Assembly (NCBI RefSeq): GCF_014651015.1
Contig: NZ_BMWB01000003.1
Coordinates: 30,561-94,560, forward strand
DNA length: 64,000 bases
Reading direction: 5' to 3'
Source of the DNA: Streptomyces xantholiticus
Lineage (GTDB): Bacteria; Actinomycetota; Actinomycetes; Streptomycetales; Streptomycetaceae
Shown: one piece after another, positions 28,178 to 37,400 of the stretch
Position numbering within the stretch: the first letter of the stretch is position 1
How the letters are laid out: the number at the start of each line of letters is the position of its first letter
Made by a program: the position numbers and the translations under genes
The notes under the pieces: model-generated
What the model saw: only the letters and a program-made list of their open reading frames with translations
The model's database searches: none
What the model was told of the DNA's origin: nothing

Positions 28178-28804
28178 TCACAGGGTCCCGGAGCGCAATG
28201 CGAAGGCGACCGCGTGGGCGCGGTTACGCAGTCCGAGGCGGTTGGTCATGCCGCTGATGATGTTCTTGATGGTCCGCTCGGAATAGCTCAGCTTCTGGGC
28301 GATCTCTGTCGTGTCCAGGCCGTCCGCCAGCAGCCGCAGCACCTCCACTTCGCGGACCTCCAGTCCCGACGGCGTCAGCCCCATCGGCCCCAGCACGTCG
28401 CTGTGGACGGTGCAGATGTGGTTGATGAGCCAGCCCTGGACCGAGGCGGGCAGCACGCCGCATCCGTCGGCGACACCTCGGACGGCCTTGGCGATCCTGT
28501 CGAACCCGGCATCCTGACGCCATATCACGCTGCGCAGGCCGAACTGAACCGCTCGCACCACTTGGCCCTCGCGCACACGTCCGGTGACCAGCACGATTCC
28601 CACGCCGGGATTGACCGAGCGGGCGGACGCCGCTTCCATGAGCAGCATCGTCTCGTCGGTGACGTCCACCGTCAGCATCAGAATCACGTCCGCCCGCTCG
28701 TGCTCCTGCGGGGGCAGCACTGTCAGTTCCCGCTGCCTGCTCAGGCAGGAGGCAGCTCCCTCCCCCGTGACCGGGTCACTGGCGAGGATCGCGATCGAGA
28801 TCAC
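28178..28804 (-). CDS. LuxR family (NarL-type) response regulator
   Basis: This 208-aa protein has an N-terminal receiver-like half (IAILASDPVTGEG..., VGIVLVTGRV...) in which the usual phospho-acceptor pattern is not obvious, and a C-terminal LuxR HTH (about residues 140-205) with LEVREVEVLRLLADGLDTTE and AQKLSYSERTIKNIISGM. The GTG at 28804 is chosen because GGAAGGA lies upstream and the protein then starts with the receiver-like strand. No histidine kinase is adjacent. Part of this gene (28304-28408) is present again, inverted and nearly identical, at 30087-30191. Confidence 0.9.
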   Translation of the reverse strand: MISIAILASDPVTGEGAASCLSRQRELTVLPPQEHERADVILMLTVDVTDETMLLMEAASARSVNPGVGIVLVTGRVREGQVVRAVQFGLRSVIWRQDAGFDRIAKAVRGVADGCGVLPASVQGWLINHICTVHSDVLGPMGLTPSGLEVREVEVLRLLADGLDTTEIAQKLSYSERTIKNIISGMTNRLGLRNRAHAVAFALRSGTL

Positions 28805-29144
28805 CCTCAAACGTCCTTCCTGGGACGCATCGCCGTGGCAGCCGGGGCCACGGTCCGTCGCGGAACACTCCTGAGGGGTGAGGTCGAAGGCACGGAAGTC
28901 GCCACCGTCCTCAGGGCCCTCTTCGACTGGTTCCCGGACGCCAGGCCCTGCCCGTCCGCCTCCGTCCCACGACCGCCTGACCACCACCGACGAGGAACCC
29001 GCTCCGCCACGATCGCCTCCAACGAACAGATCACCCGTCTCTTGCCCGCCGGGATCCGCTTCGCCGAACACCTCGCCGCCGGCACCTTCGACGTCGAGGG
29101 CGCGGCCAAGCTGAAGATCACCCCCTTCAGCGGTCGTCCGGAGT
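28805..29144. other. Spacer between LuxR and sigma-factor genes
   Basis: I see no intact gene. The first ~70 bp are the LuxR leader; 28837-28876 matches 30031-30070 in inverted orientation at 33 of 40 positions. The rest has protein-like fragments on the plus strand (AGIRFAEHLAAGTFDVEGAA near 29050-29110) without start, stop logic or a recognised family. Confidence 0.55.
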
Positions 29145-29765
29145 TCACGTCGCGTGGATTCCCTGGGGCATCAAGCCTTGGCGCAGTGCCCGCAACGCAT
29201 GGCTGGTGCGGGACTTCACCGTGCCGATCGGGAGATTCAATGCGGCCGCAGTGTCCTCAACACTGCGATCGAGGTAGTACCGGTGAACAAGTACCTCGCG
29301 GTGGGGCGGGGTCAGATCCGCCATCGCCTTCTTCAGCACATGCGAGGTGAGCATGCGCTCGCCTGCGTCGGGCACCATGTCTACGTCCACCTCCGAAGTG
29401 CACAGCTCGACCGGACGCGCGCGAGAGGCCCGGACACGGTCGATGGCCAGCCGCCGCACCACGGTGAAGAGCCAGGGACGCGCGAGTCCCTGGGTGGAGA
29501 TGAGCCGATCCGCGTGGCGCCAGGCTCGTAACAGCGCCTCCTGAACGAGGTCTTCAGCGCTGTGGGCGTCACCCAGGGTGAGTGTCTTGGCGAAGCGCAG
29601 CAGGTCGGCTTCCGCCGTACTGATCGCCCGCAGGAAGTCCTGGCCTCTGTCGGGGACCACCTTCTCGGAGCCTGCAACGTGCTGTGCAACGCTGCCGGAC
29701 AACGAGGCGACCGCGGGCAATGTCCCGTCTTCCGTCAGAGCGATTGAAGACGACGTGACGTACAT
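29145..29765 (-). CDS. ECF-type RNA polymerase sigma factor
   Basis: This 206-aa sigma-70 family protein of ECF type directs RNA polymerase to a small regulon. After ~45 non-conserved residues, region 2 (about 47-115) shows DLLRFAKTLTLGDAHSAEDL, then VQEALLRAWRHADRL and WLFTVVRRLAIDRVRA. Region 4 (about 140-195) shows MADLTPPHREVLVHRYYLDR and LNLPIGTVKSRTSHALRALR. The ATG at 29765 begins MYVTSSSIAL; the ribosome site is weak. No anti-sigma factor gene is adjacent, which is unusual for the type. Confidence 0.92.
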   Translation of the reverse strand: MYVTSSSIALTEDGTLPAVASLSGSVAQHVAGSEKVVPDRGQDFLRAISTAEADLLRFAKTLTLGDAHSAEDLVQEALLRAWRHADRLISTQGLARPWLFTVVRRLAIDRVRASRARPVELCTSEVDVDMVPDAGERMLTSHVLKKAMADLTPPHREVLVHRYYLDRSVEDTAAALNLPIGTVKSRTSHALRALRQGLMPQGIHAT

Positions 29766-30030
29766 GGTGGTTCGACCGAGCCTTTCAGGCCACGCCGACT
29801 GCTGGAACGGCGGCGGGTCGGCGTACGGATGACAGCTGGGAACGTCCCCTGATGAATCGCCGCGTCGGAACGACCGAGGACGTCTCGCATGCTTCTGGCC
29901 CTCGATGGACGCGCCGTTGCTTTCTGATAGCCAGTCAGTTCGTGACGGGCGGAGCGGTCGGTGAACCACGGCCGACAGCGGGCCGTAGTAGAGCACGAGG
30001 CGGACCGCGCACCGCTGACATGGCGTCTCG

Positions 30031-30191
30031 CCTCAGCAACGTTCCGCGACGGGCCGTGACCCCGGCCACCACCCCACATCGGCCCGGTCCACAGCGACGT
30101 GCTGGGGCCGATGGGGCTGACGCCGTCCGGACTGGAGGTCCGCGAAGTGGAGGTGCTGCGGCTGCTGGCGGACGGCCTGCACACGACAGAG
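30031..30191 (+). repeat. Inverted partial copy of the LuxR gene and its leader
   Basis: Positions 30087-30191 match the reverse complement of 28304-28408 (start of the LuxR HTH) at 103 of 105 positions; 30031-30070 matches the reverse complement of 28837-28876 at 33 of 40. Between the blocks about 430 bp of the original are missing and only 16 bp remain. The copy is a broken LuxR paralogue whose frame is lost after the HTH entry. Confidence 0.9.
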
Positions 30192-30309
30192 AAAGGTGCC
30201 GTACGCCAAAATCGCCTTGTCGATGCACCGCCGACTTCCCGTGGCCGCACGCTGGAGCCGCAGTTCAGAGGAGGACGCGTCCGCAACGGCCGCCGTAGGC
30301 GAGGGCAGC

Positions 30310-30660
30310 AATCCAGATCCTGCCGGGCAGAAACCGGCGCGGCCGGGCCGCCTGGATCTCCGGGCCCGTGGTCGCCGCCTGCGCACTGGTGGCCTTCGCG
30401 CTGGCCGCCGTCTCGGTCCTGGCACTCTCCGGCAAGAGCGGGCGCAGGCTCGCCCTTCCTCGACTGCGAACGGCGCCATGATTCAGCCGGCCCGGTGCAA
30501 CGGCGGATGGGCACAGGGGTTTGCCCTGAACAGCACGCACAATCTGGTCAACACCCAGATCGGGAAGTGTGTCGACGTCACTGACTCGGCCACTGGCAAT
30601 GGAGCTCGACTGCAGCTGTGGGACTGTGCGGGCACCTCCCGGCTTCAGCAAGCCCCGAGC
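30310..30660 (+). pseudogene. Remnant of a membrane-anchored ricin-B lectin protein
   Basis: One plus-strand frame gives a membrane helix (GPVVAACALVAFALAAVSVL, from about 30355) ending in SGKSGR. The next frame continues with IQPARCNGGWAQGFALNSTH and NTQIGKCVDVTDSATGNGAR, then LQLWDCAGTS, a ricin-type beta-trefoil repeat. There is no start codon or ribosome site, and a frameshift separates helix from lectin, so this is a decayed gene. Confidence 0.65.
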
Positions 30661-30812
30661 ATCGACACGTCAAGGCCCAGGTCCTATGCTGCCCCAAGAT
30701 TCCAGGTTGACCCGAAAGGATTCGAACAGCAGTCCCGGCACAAAAGTCCACGCGTGATACGCGCGGTGCACAGGTGCCGACTCGAAGGCAGGCAGGGAAG
30801 GGCGTTGATCAG

Positions 30813-33671
30813 GTGCGGTTCGCGGTACTGGGACCGGTCAGCGCGTGGCGTGGCACGGAAGAGATCGAGCTCGGCCCGCCGCAGCAGCGGGTGACGCTTG
30901 CCGCGTTGCTGCTGGCAGAGGGCGCCCAGGTGTCCGTCGGCGCACTGGTCGACGCCGTATGGGGGAGCGCCGTACCCGCCTCTGCGGTGTCCACGCTGCG
31001 CACCTACGTCCACCGGCTGCGGCAGTTGCTGGAGCCGGGTGTCGACAAGGCGTCGTCGGTGATTCAGTCCGTCGGCGACGGCTACCGTGTGCACACGACG
31101 CCGGACGAACTGGACCTGGGAGCCTTCCGGCGCTTTCTCGCGCAGGCTGAGCAAGCCCGCAGAGCCGGGAACGTCAAGGACATGGCGGGGCACCTCCGTG
31201 ATGCGCTCACGCTCTGGCGGGGACCGGCGCTGGCCGGCCTCCGGGGCGAGTACGCCGAGATCCAGCGACAGCGGCTCAGTGAATTGCATCTCTCCGCGAT
31301 GGCGGCGCGTCTGACGGCCGAACTGGAGCTGGGTGCCCACGCGGAGATCACCGGGGAGCTGACGGATCAGGTCACCGATCACCCCCTGGACGAGCGGTTC
31401 CGGAATTTGCTGATGCTCGCCCTGTACCGGTCCGGCAGGCAGGCAGCGGCTCTCGACACCTACCGGGAGGCGCAGGCACTGCTCGCGGACGAACTCGGCG
31501 TCGACCCGGGCCCGGAGCTCCAGGCCACGTACGAGCGGGTGCTGCGAGCCGACCCGGGACTTGTGGGCCCTGCCGCCCCGGCCGAGCCCGCTGCCGTGTC
31601 CCTCCTCCCTCCTAAGGGTAAGGTTGCCGTCCCGGCACAGCTGCCCGCGGACCTGGCCGTGTTTGTCGGCCGGGAGACCCAGTTGGCTGAGGCGACCCGC
31701 CTGGTCCCGGGTGGCACGGTAGTGATCAGCGCCATCGCGGGCATGGCCGGCGTCGGGAAGACGGCCTTCGCGGTCCACTGGGCGCGGCAGATCGCCGACC
31801 TCTTTCCCGACGGTCAGATCTGTCTCGATCTGCGCGGCTTCGATCCCGACGGAGTCCCGGTCCCGCCAGAACGTGCGCTGCGCACGGTCCTCGAGGCGCT
31901 CGGTGTCCCGTCGCAGAGCCTTCCGCAGGACCCGTCCGTGCTGGCGGCCCACTATCGCACCCTGATCGCTGACCGGCGGATCCTGCTGCTGCTGGACAAC
32001 GCCCGCGACGCCGAACAGGTGCGACCGCTGCTACCCGGGGCGCCCGGCTCACTGGTTGTCGTCACCAGCCGGAACCGGCTGGCCGGGCTGATCGCCAAGG
32101 ACGGTGCGTTGCCTCTCCACCTCGACGTGCTCTCCCCGGCCGAGGCCCGTGACCTGCTCGCCCGCCGCTTGGGGCACCGGCGCGTCGCGGCGGAGCCGGA
32201 GGCGGTGGACGAGATCATCGAGCTGTGCGCCCGGCTGCCGCTGGCACTGGCGGTCACAGCGGCCCGTGCCGCCGTCCAGCCCGCCTTTCCCCTCGCGGCC
32301 GTGGCCGACGAACTGTGCGACAGCCGGGGCAGACTGGACGCCTTCAGCGACTTGGACGCCGCCGTCGACGTACGGGCCGTCTTCTCCTGGTCGTACCACG
32401 CGCTGACCCCGGACGCCGCCCGGCTGTTCCGCCTGCTTGCGGTGCATCCCGGGCCCGACATCTCCCTCCGCGCCGCCGCAAGCCTGGCCGGGCTCCCCGT
32501 CCCGCAAGTACGGCGGCTGCTTGCCGAGCTGACTCAGGCACACCTGGTGGACGAGCGCACCCCGGGCCGCTTCGCCTCCCACGACCTGCTGCGCGCCTAC
32601 GCCGGCGAGCTGGCCGGGACCGTCGACGATCCGGAGGCACTGCGGGCGACCCGTCGCCGGATATACGACCATTATCTGTACAGTGCGGTCGCGGCGGGGG
32701 AGCCAGCGTTCTTCATCAGGCACCGGATCGCGCTCACCCCACTGTCCCCGGAAGTGCGCCCCGAGGAGTTCACCGGCTCCGAACAGCGAGCCTCGGCCTG
32801 GTTCGCCGCCGAACAACCGGTACTGCTCGCGGTCGTACATCAGGCCGAAGCCACCAGGTTCGACCAACACACCTGGCAACTCGCCTGGGCCATCGAGCAC
32901 TACCTCGGCAGGCACGGCCAATGGCGTGAACTTGAGAGCGCCCTCCTCATGGCAATGGCAGCGGCCCGACGGCTCGCCGACCCAACCGCCGAGGCCCACG
33001 TCCTGCGCGGTCTCGCGCAGGCCGAAAAATATGCCGGGGAGACCAAGTATTCGCGGACGCGCCTCGAGCGGGCCATTGAGCTGTTCGGCAGAGCCGGGGA
33101 GAAGACCGCCCTCGCCGAGACCCACCGTCAGCTCAGCGTCGCACTGGAGCAACAAGGTGATCTCGAAGCAGCCCTGCACCACTCCAAGCTGTGCCTGCAA
33201 CTACTTCCCGACACCCCGGACAATGACAGGCTGCGAGCCTGGGCGCGTACCGGGGTCGGCTGGCACAGCGCTTTGCTGGGCCGCTACGAGGAGGCAATCC
33301 ACCACTGCCAGACCGCACTGGCCTTCGCCCAGGAACAAGGTGACGACTACAGCGCGGTCTACATGCTCGACAGCATCGGCTACGCCCAGCACCACCTAGG
33401 TCAGTACGCCGAGGCTGCCGACTGCTTCGAGCACGCCCTGGAACTCATCCGAAGGGTGGGCGGCATTCCCTGGACAGAAGCCACGACCCTCATGCACCTG
33501 GGCGACACCTGGCTGAGTCTCGGCCAGGTGGACGCGGCGCGCACCGCGTGGACCAACGGTCTTCACATCCTGGAAAAGCTCAGGCATTCCGACGCCGAAC
33601 TCCTCCACGCGAGGTTGCGTGAGCTCGACAAGCCGAGCGGTCCCGCCAGAAGCCATGCTCACGGCGCATAG
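30813..33671 (+). CDS. AfsR/SARP family regulator with NB-ARC and TPR domains
   Basis: This 952-aa regulator is of the large AfsR type. Its domains in order are an OmpR-like winged helix (about residues 1-90, with LGPPQQRVTLAALLL and STLRTYVHRLRQLL), a bacterial transcriptional activator domain (about 95-240, ending LADELGVDPGPELQATYERV), an NB-ARC STAND ATPase (Walker A GMAGVGKTAFAV near 309, LLLLDNARDAEQVRPLLPG) and C-terminal TPRs (about 700-945). Such proteins activate secondary-metabolite or development genes. The GTG at 30813 gives the usual RFAVLGPV start and has a purine-rich site about 11 nt upstream; a GTG at 30774 has none. Decayed DNA lies on both sides. Its targets are unknown, and the T7SS locus downstream is one possibility. 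Confidence 0.92.
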   Translation: MRFAVLGPVSAWRGTEEIELGPPQQRVTLAALLLAEGAQVSVGALVDAVWGSAVPASAVSTLRTYVHRLRQLLEPGVDKASSVIQSVGDGYRVHTTPDELDLGAFRRFLAQAEQARRAGNVKDMAGHLRDALTLWRGPALAGLRGEYAEIQRQRLSELHLSAMAARLTAELELGAHAEITGELTDQVTDHPLDERFRNLLMLALYRSGRQAAALDTYREAQALLADELGVDPGPELQATYERVLRADPGLVGPAAPAEPAAVSLLPPKGKVAVPAQLPADLAVFVGRETQLAEATRLVPGGTVVISAIAGMAGVGKTAFAVHWARQIADLFPDGQICLDLRGFDPDGVPVPPERALRTVLEALGVPSQSLPQDPSVLAAHYRTLIADRRILLLLDNARDAEQVRPLLPGAPGSLVVVTSRNRLAGLIAKDGALPLHLDVLSPAEARDLLARRLGHRRVAAEPEAVDEIIELCARLPLALAVTAARAAVQPAFPLAAVADELCDSRGRLDAFSDLDAAVDVRAVFSWSYHALTPDAARLFRLLAVHPGPDISLRAAASLAGLPVPQVRRLLAELTQAHLVDERTPGRFASHDLLRAYAGELAGTVDDPEALRATRRRIYDHYLYSAVAAGEPAFFIRHRIALTPLSPEVRPEEFTGSEQRASAWFAAEQPVLLAVVHQAEATRFDQHTWQLAWAIEHYLGRHGQWRELESALLMAMAAARRLADPTAEAHVLRGLAQAEKYAGETKYSRTRLERAIELFGRAGEKTALAETHRQLSVALEQQGDLEAALHHSKLCLQLLPDTPDNDRLRAWARTGVGWHSALLGRYEEAIHHCQTALAFAQEQGDDYSAVYMLDSIGYAQHHLGQYAEAADCFEHALELIRRVGGIPWTEATTLMHLGDTWLSLGQVDAARTAWTNGLHILEKLRHSDAELLHARLRELDKPSGPARSHAHGA

Positions 33672-33743
33672 CCAGGGGCTGTCAAACGATTGGCTGCCAC
33701 TGTAAATCGTTCGATGTAACGCCCCATCATGGAAGAGGCATCG

Positions 33744-34026
33744 ATGACCAGTGACAACGTGAACGAGCCGGAGACAGCCGAGTCGGTTGCGTCGGCGTCG
33801 GCCAAGCCCGTCGACGGCCAGCTGATCGAAGACCTGGTGGGCCGGGCCCACTGAGGGCCTGCAACTTGCTGGAGTCCGCCCTCGAGGGCGAGATCACCGA
33901 TCACCTCGGCTATGACAACACGAACCGGCCGGCAAGAACGACGGCAACTCCGGCAACGGTAAACGCGGCAAGACCGTCCTGACCGACGTAGGCCCGGTCG
34001 AGATCGTTGTGCCTGACAACCGGCAC
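33744..34026 (+). pseudogene. IS256-family (mutator) transposase N-terminal remnant
   Basis: The frame from 33744 gives GQLIEDLVGRAH then a stop. The next frame gives LLESALEGEITDHLGYDN, and a further shift gives GKTVLTDVGPVEIVVP. These three pieces are the conserved N-terminal blocks of IS256-type transposases in correct order, with an internal deletion and two frame changes. The catalytic DDE part is absent. Confidence 0.85.
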
Positions 34027-34145
34027 GTTGGGCGCCGGCTCGCACGCCGCCATGCGCACAGGACGTCAGCTGCCCCGGAATGCTGAGACAGCCGGCGGCA
34101 GCGTCGCGTTCCTCAGCCCTGCCGGCCCCGCGAAATCCCCCGGAT

Positions 34146-34187
34146 CCGCATCCGGCGGCCGGACGGGGGCCTGGCCGCCGGATGCGG
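34146..34187. terminator. Strong 15-bp inverted repeat
   Basis: ccgcatccggcggcc (34146-34160) pairs perfectly with 34173-34187 across a 12-nt loop. It lies between the transposase remnant and the T7SS promoter region. It may be an insulating terminator; no T-run follows, so an operator or IS-derived repeat is also possible. Confidence 0.6.
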
Positions 34188-34275
34188 CACCTACCGAGGG
34201 ATGCCCGAGCGCACCAACCTCGGCTGCCCATCACGCTATTCAACCCGTGCTGACAAGTACGGGAGGCCGCGGCGG

Positions 34276-34315
34276 CGTTGCCCGTTCGGCCAGAGTTCGC
34301 TGTCCGCCGGGGCAG
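34276..34315 (+). promoter_or_regulatory. T7SS-locus conserved upstream element, copy 1
   Basis: This 40-bp element 142 bp before eccC matches 43309-43348, upstream of the esx operon, at 35 of 40 positions. A second similar block (gcgtgcccgg at 34337) follows at the same distance as its counterpart at 43371 (61 against 62 bp). The conserved spacing suggests a promoter with an activator site. The rest of 34027-34456 contains only the inverted repeat listed separately. Confidence 0.7.
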
Positions 34316-34456
34316 ACCACGGTCCGGATGGTGGGAGCGTGCCCGGCCCTCCACCTCTGGGCGTTGGAATGCATGGAGGACTTAGACCCGTGCCCGTTCC
34401 GGGGGCTTCCCCACCATGGCGGTGCCTTTCCGCGATTGTGACAAGGAGAAAATGCG

Positions 34457-37400
34457 TTGAGCGTGGTTCTCTTCCGACGTCCGGCTCGTCGTCGGGGTCC
34501 CGAGATGCCGGACGGCGAGCTGAGTCTGCAGGAGCCGCCGACTCTGCCCGAAGTCGTACCGGATACCTCCGCGGTGTGGACCTATCTGCCGATGGCGATG
34601 ATGTCGGTGTCGATGATGCTGATGTTCATGCGCCCCGGAGGCGGCAACCAAGTCTTCAGCTACCTGGCGATCGGCGTGATGGTCCTGGCCTCCGGCGCCA
34701 TGCTGGTGGGCCAGTGGATGCGGCGCAGCGGCGAGCGCAAACAGCGACTACGTGGTGAGCGCCGCGACTACCTGCGTTATCTGACCCAGATTCGCCAGCG
34801 GGCCCGATCCGCCGTCATGGAGCAGCAACTCGCGCTGGCCTGGCGTCACCCGGAGTCGGCCGCGCTGCGCAGCATGGTCCGCACCACCCGGCTGTGGGAG
34901 CGCCGCCCCGCCGACGAGGACTTCGGCGAGGCCCGGATAGCGGTCGGCGACCAGCAACTCGCGCTGCGGCTGGTCCCGCTGGCCACGAAGCCGGTGGAGG
35001 ATCTGGAACCACTGAGTGCCCACGCGCTGCGACGCTTCGTCCGGGCCTACACGACGGTGCCCGACCAACCGATCGCGCTGTATCTGCGTTCCTGGTCGAG
35101 GGTCCTGCTGCGTGGCGACGAGGCTGCGGGCCGCGCCATGATCCGTGCCGCTCTGTGCCAGCTGGCGGTGTTCCATCCACCGGAAGAGCTGTGGATCGCC
35201 CTGTGCGTGTCGGACGAGCGGCGCTCGGAGTGGGAGTGGGCCAAGTGGCTGCCGCACCACCTGCATCCGCACGAACAGGACGGTGCGGGGCACGTCCGGA
35301 TGATGGTCTCCGCCTTCGGTGACCTGGACGATCTGCTGGGCGCTGATGCCTTCGAACGTCCGGTCTTCGACCCGGAGGCCCCACCGGGCCGGGACGAGCC
35401 CCTCACCGTAGTGGTGGTCGACGGGGTGCCGCTCGGCGGCGACCACCGGCTCGACGGCGCCGGATACCGCAATGTGGTGGTGGTCGACCTCTCCGGCAGC
35501 CTGGTCTGGCGACCCGGCCGTACCACGCTGCGGCTCGACGTGCGGCCGGACCAGGTCGCTCTGGTACGCACCGACAAGGCCCGCAAGGAACAGACCACCG
35601 TCCTCGGCCGACCGGACGCGGTCGGTCCCGTCATGGCCGAGTCACTGGCGCGGATGCTCGCTCCGTACCGGATGAGCCTCAGCGCCGACACCGCGGAGCC
35701 CCTTGCCACGGACGTCCAGTTGAGCACCCTGCTGTCCATTCCCGACCTGCACCAGCACGACCCGTCGACCTTGTGGCGGCGCTCCACGGGCGCCGCCCGC
35801 CTGCGCGTGCCGGTCGCGGTGGGCGCCGACGGCCAGCCGGTGGAACTCGATATCAAGGAGTCCGCCGAGGGCGGCATGGGTCCGCACGGAATGCTCATCG
35901 GCGCGACCGGCTCAGGCAAGAGCGAACTGCTGCGCACCCTGGTGCTCGCTCTGGCGCTGACCAACTCCTCGGAGACGCTGAACTTCGTTCTCGTGGACTT
36001 CAAGGGTGGCGCGACCTTCCTGGGTCTGGACGGGCTGCCGCACACCTCCGCGGTCATCACCAACCTGGCCGATGAGGTGGCGCTGGTCTCCCGTATGCAG
36101 GACGCCCTGCACGGTGAGCTGATCCGCAGGCAGGAACTCCTGCGCAGCGCGGGCAACTACACCTCGGCACTGGAGTACGAGAAGGCCCGCGCCCAGGGCG
36201 CCGACATCCCGCCGCTGCCCAGCCTCTTCGTCGTGGTCGACGAGTTCAGCGAACTGCTCGCCACACACCGTGAGTTCATGGAACTGTTCGTGATGATCGG
36301 CCGACTCGGAAGGTCCCTCGGCGTGCATCTGCTGCTGGCTTCGCAGCGGCTGGACGAGGGCCGGATGCACCAGTTGGAGAGCCATCTGTCGTACCGGATC
36401 GGTCTGCGTACCTTCTCCGCCATCGAGAGCCGCGGTGTGCTGGGCGTGCCGGACGCTTACCAGCTGCCGCCGCAGCCCGGCAGTGGATACCTCAAATGCG
36501 GCACCGAGACGCTCCTGCGGTTCCGTGCCGCCTATGTGTCCGGCGCCTATCGGCAACGGCCCCCGGCGGCCGTCCAAGCCCGGGTGGCCAGCCAGATCGT
36601 GCCGTGGACCTCGAGCTGGGTGGTGCCCAGAGACCCTGTCCCGGTGCCGGATCCGGAACCCCCGGAGCCGGAGGAGGGCGCCGAATCCCTGCTCTCCGTC
36701 GCCGTGGAGCGGCTGCGTGACGCAGGACCGCCGGCCCATCAGGTGTGGCTGGCGCCGCTGGGCGAGCCGCAGGGGGTGGACACCCTGCTGCCTCCGCTGA
36801 AGACCGACCAGCAGCGGGGTCTGGCCGCCGAGGGATGGCCGGGGGCCGGCAAGCTCCGGGTACCGGTCGGCATCGTGGACAAGCCCTTCGAGCAGCGTCG
36901 CGACCCCCTGCTGGTGGACCTGTCCGGCGCGGGTGGGCATGTGGCGATCGCAGGCGGTTCCCAGAGCGGCAAGTCCACCCTGGTGCGCACACTCGTCACC
37001 GCCCTCGCTCTCACCCACACACCACGAGAAATCCAGTTCTACTGCCTGGACCTTGGCGGTGGAACGCTGTCGCAGTTGGCCGGACTGCCCCATGCCGGCG
37101 GCGTGGCCGCCCGGCTGCACACCGAGCGGATCAGCCGTACGGTCGCCGAGGTCAGCGCCGTGCTCACACACCGCGAACAGTTCTTCGTCGACCACGGCAT
37201 CGACTCCATGGCCACCTACCGGCGGCGCCGTGCCCAGGGCGAGTTCGCCGACGAGAAGCATGGTGACGTCTTCCTGATCGTCGACGGCTGGCAGTCCATC
37301 CGGCAGGACTTCGACCAGTTCATACCGGTGTTCAACCGGTTCGCCGCCCAGGGCCTGAACTATGGGGTGCACCTTGTCGTGACCACCACCCGATGGGTGG

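Noticed and set aside
30705..30740. A second tRNA T-loop-like string (ctgttcgaatcc on the minus strand).
   Set aside because: No T-stem pairing and no acceptor stem; chance match.
34007..34441. A 144-codon plus-strand frame upstream of eccC.
   Set aside because: It crosses the transposase remnant, a 15-bp inverted repeat and the conserved upstream element; composition is non-coding.
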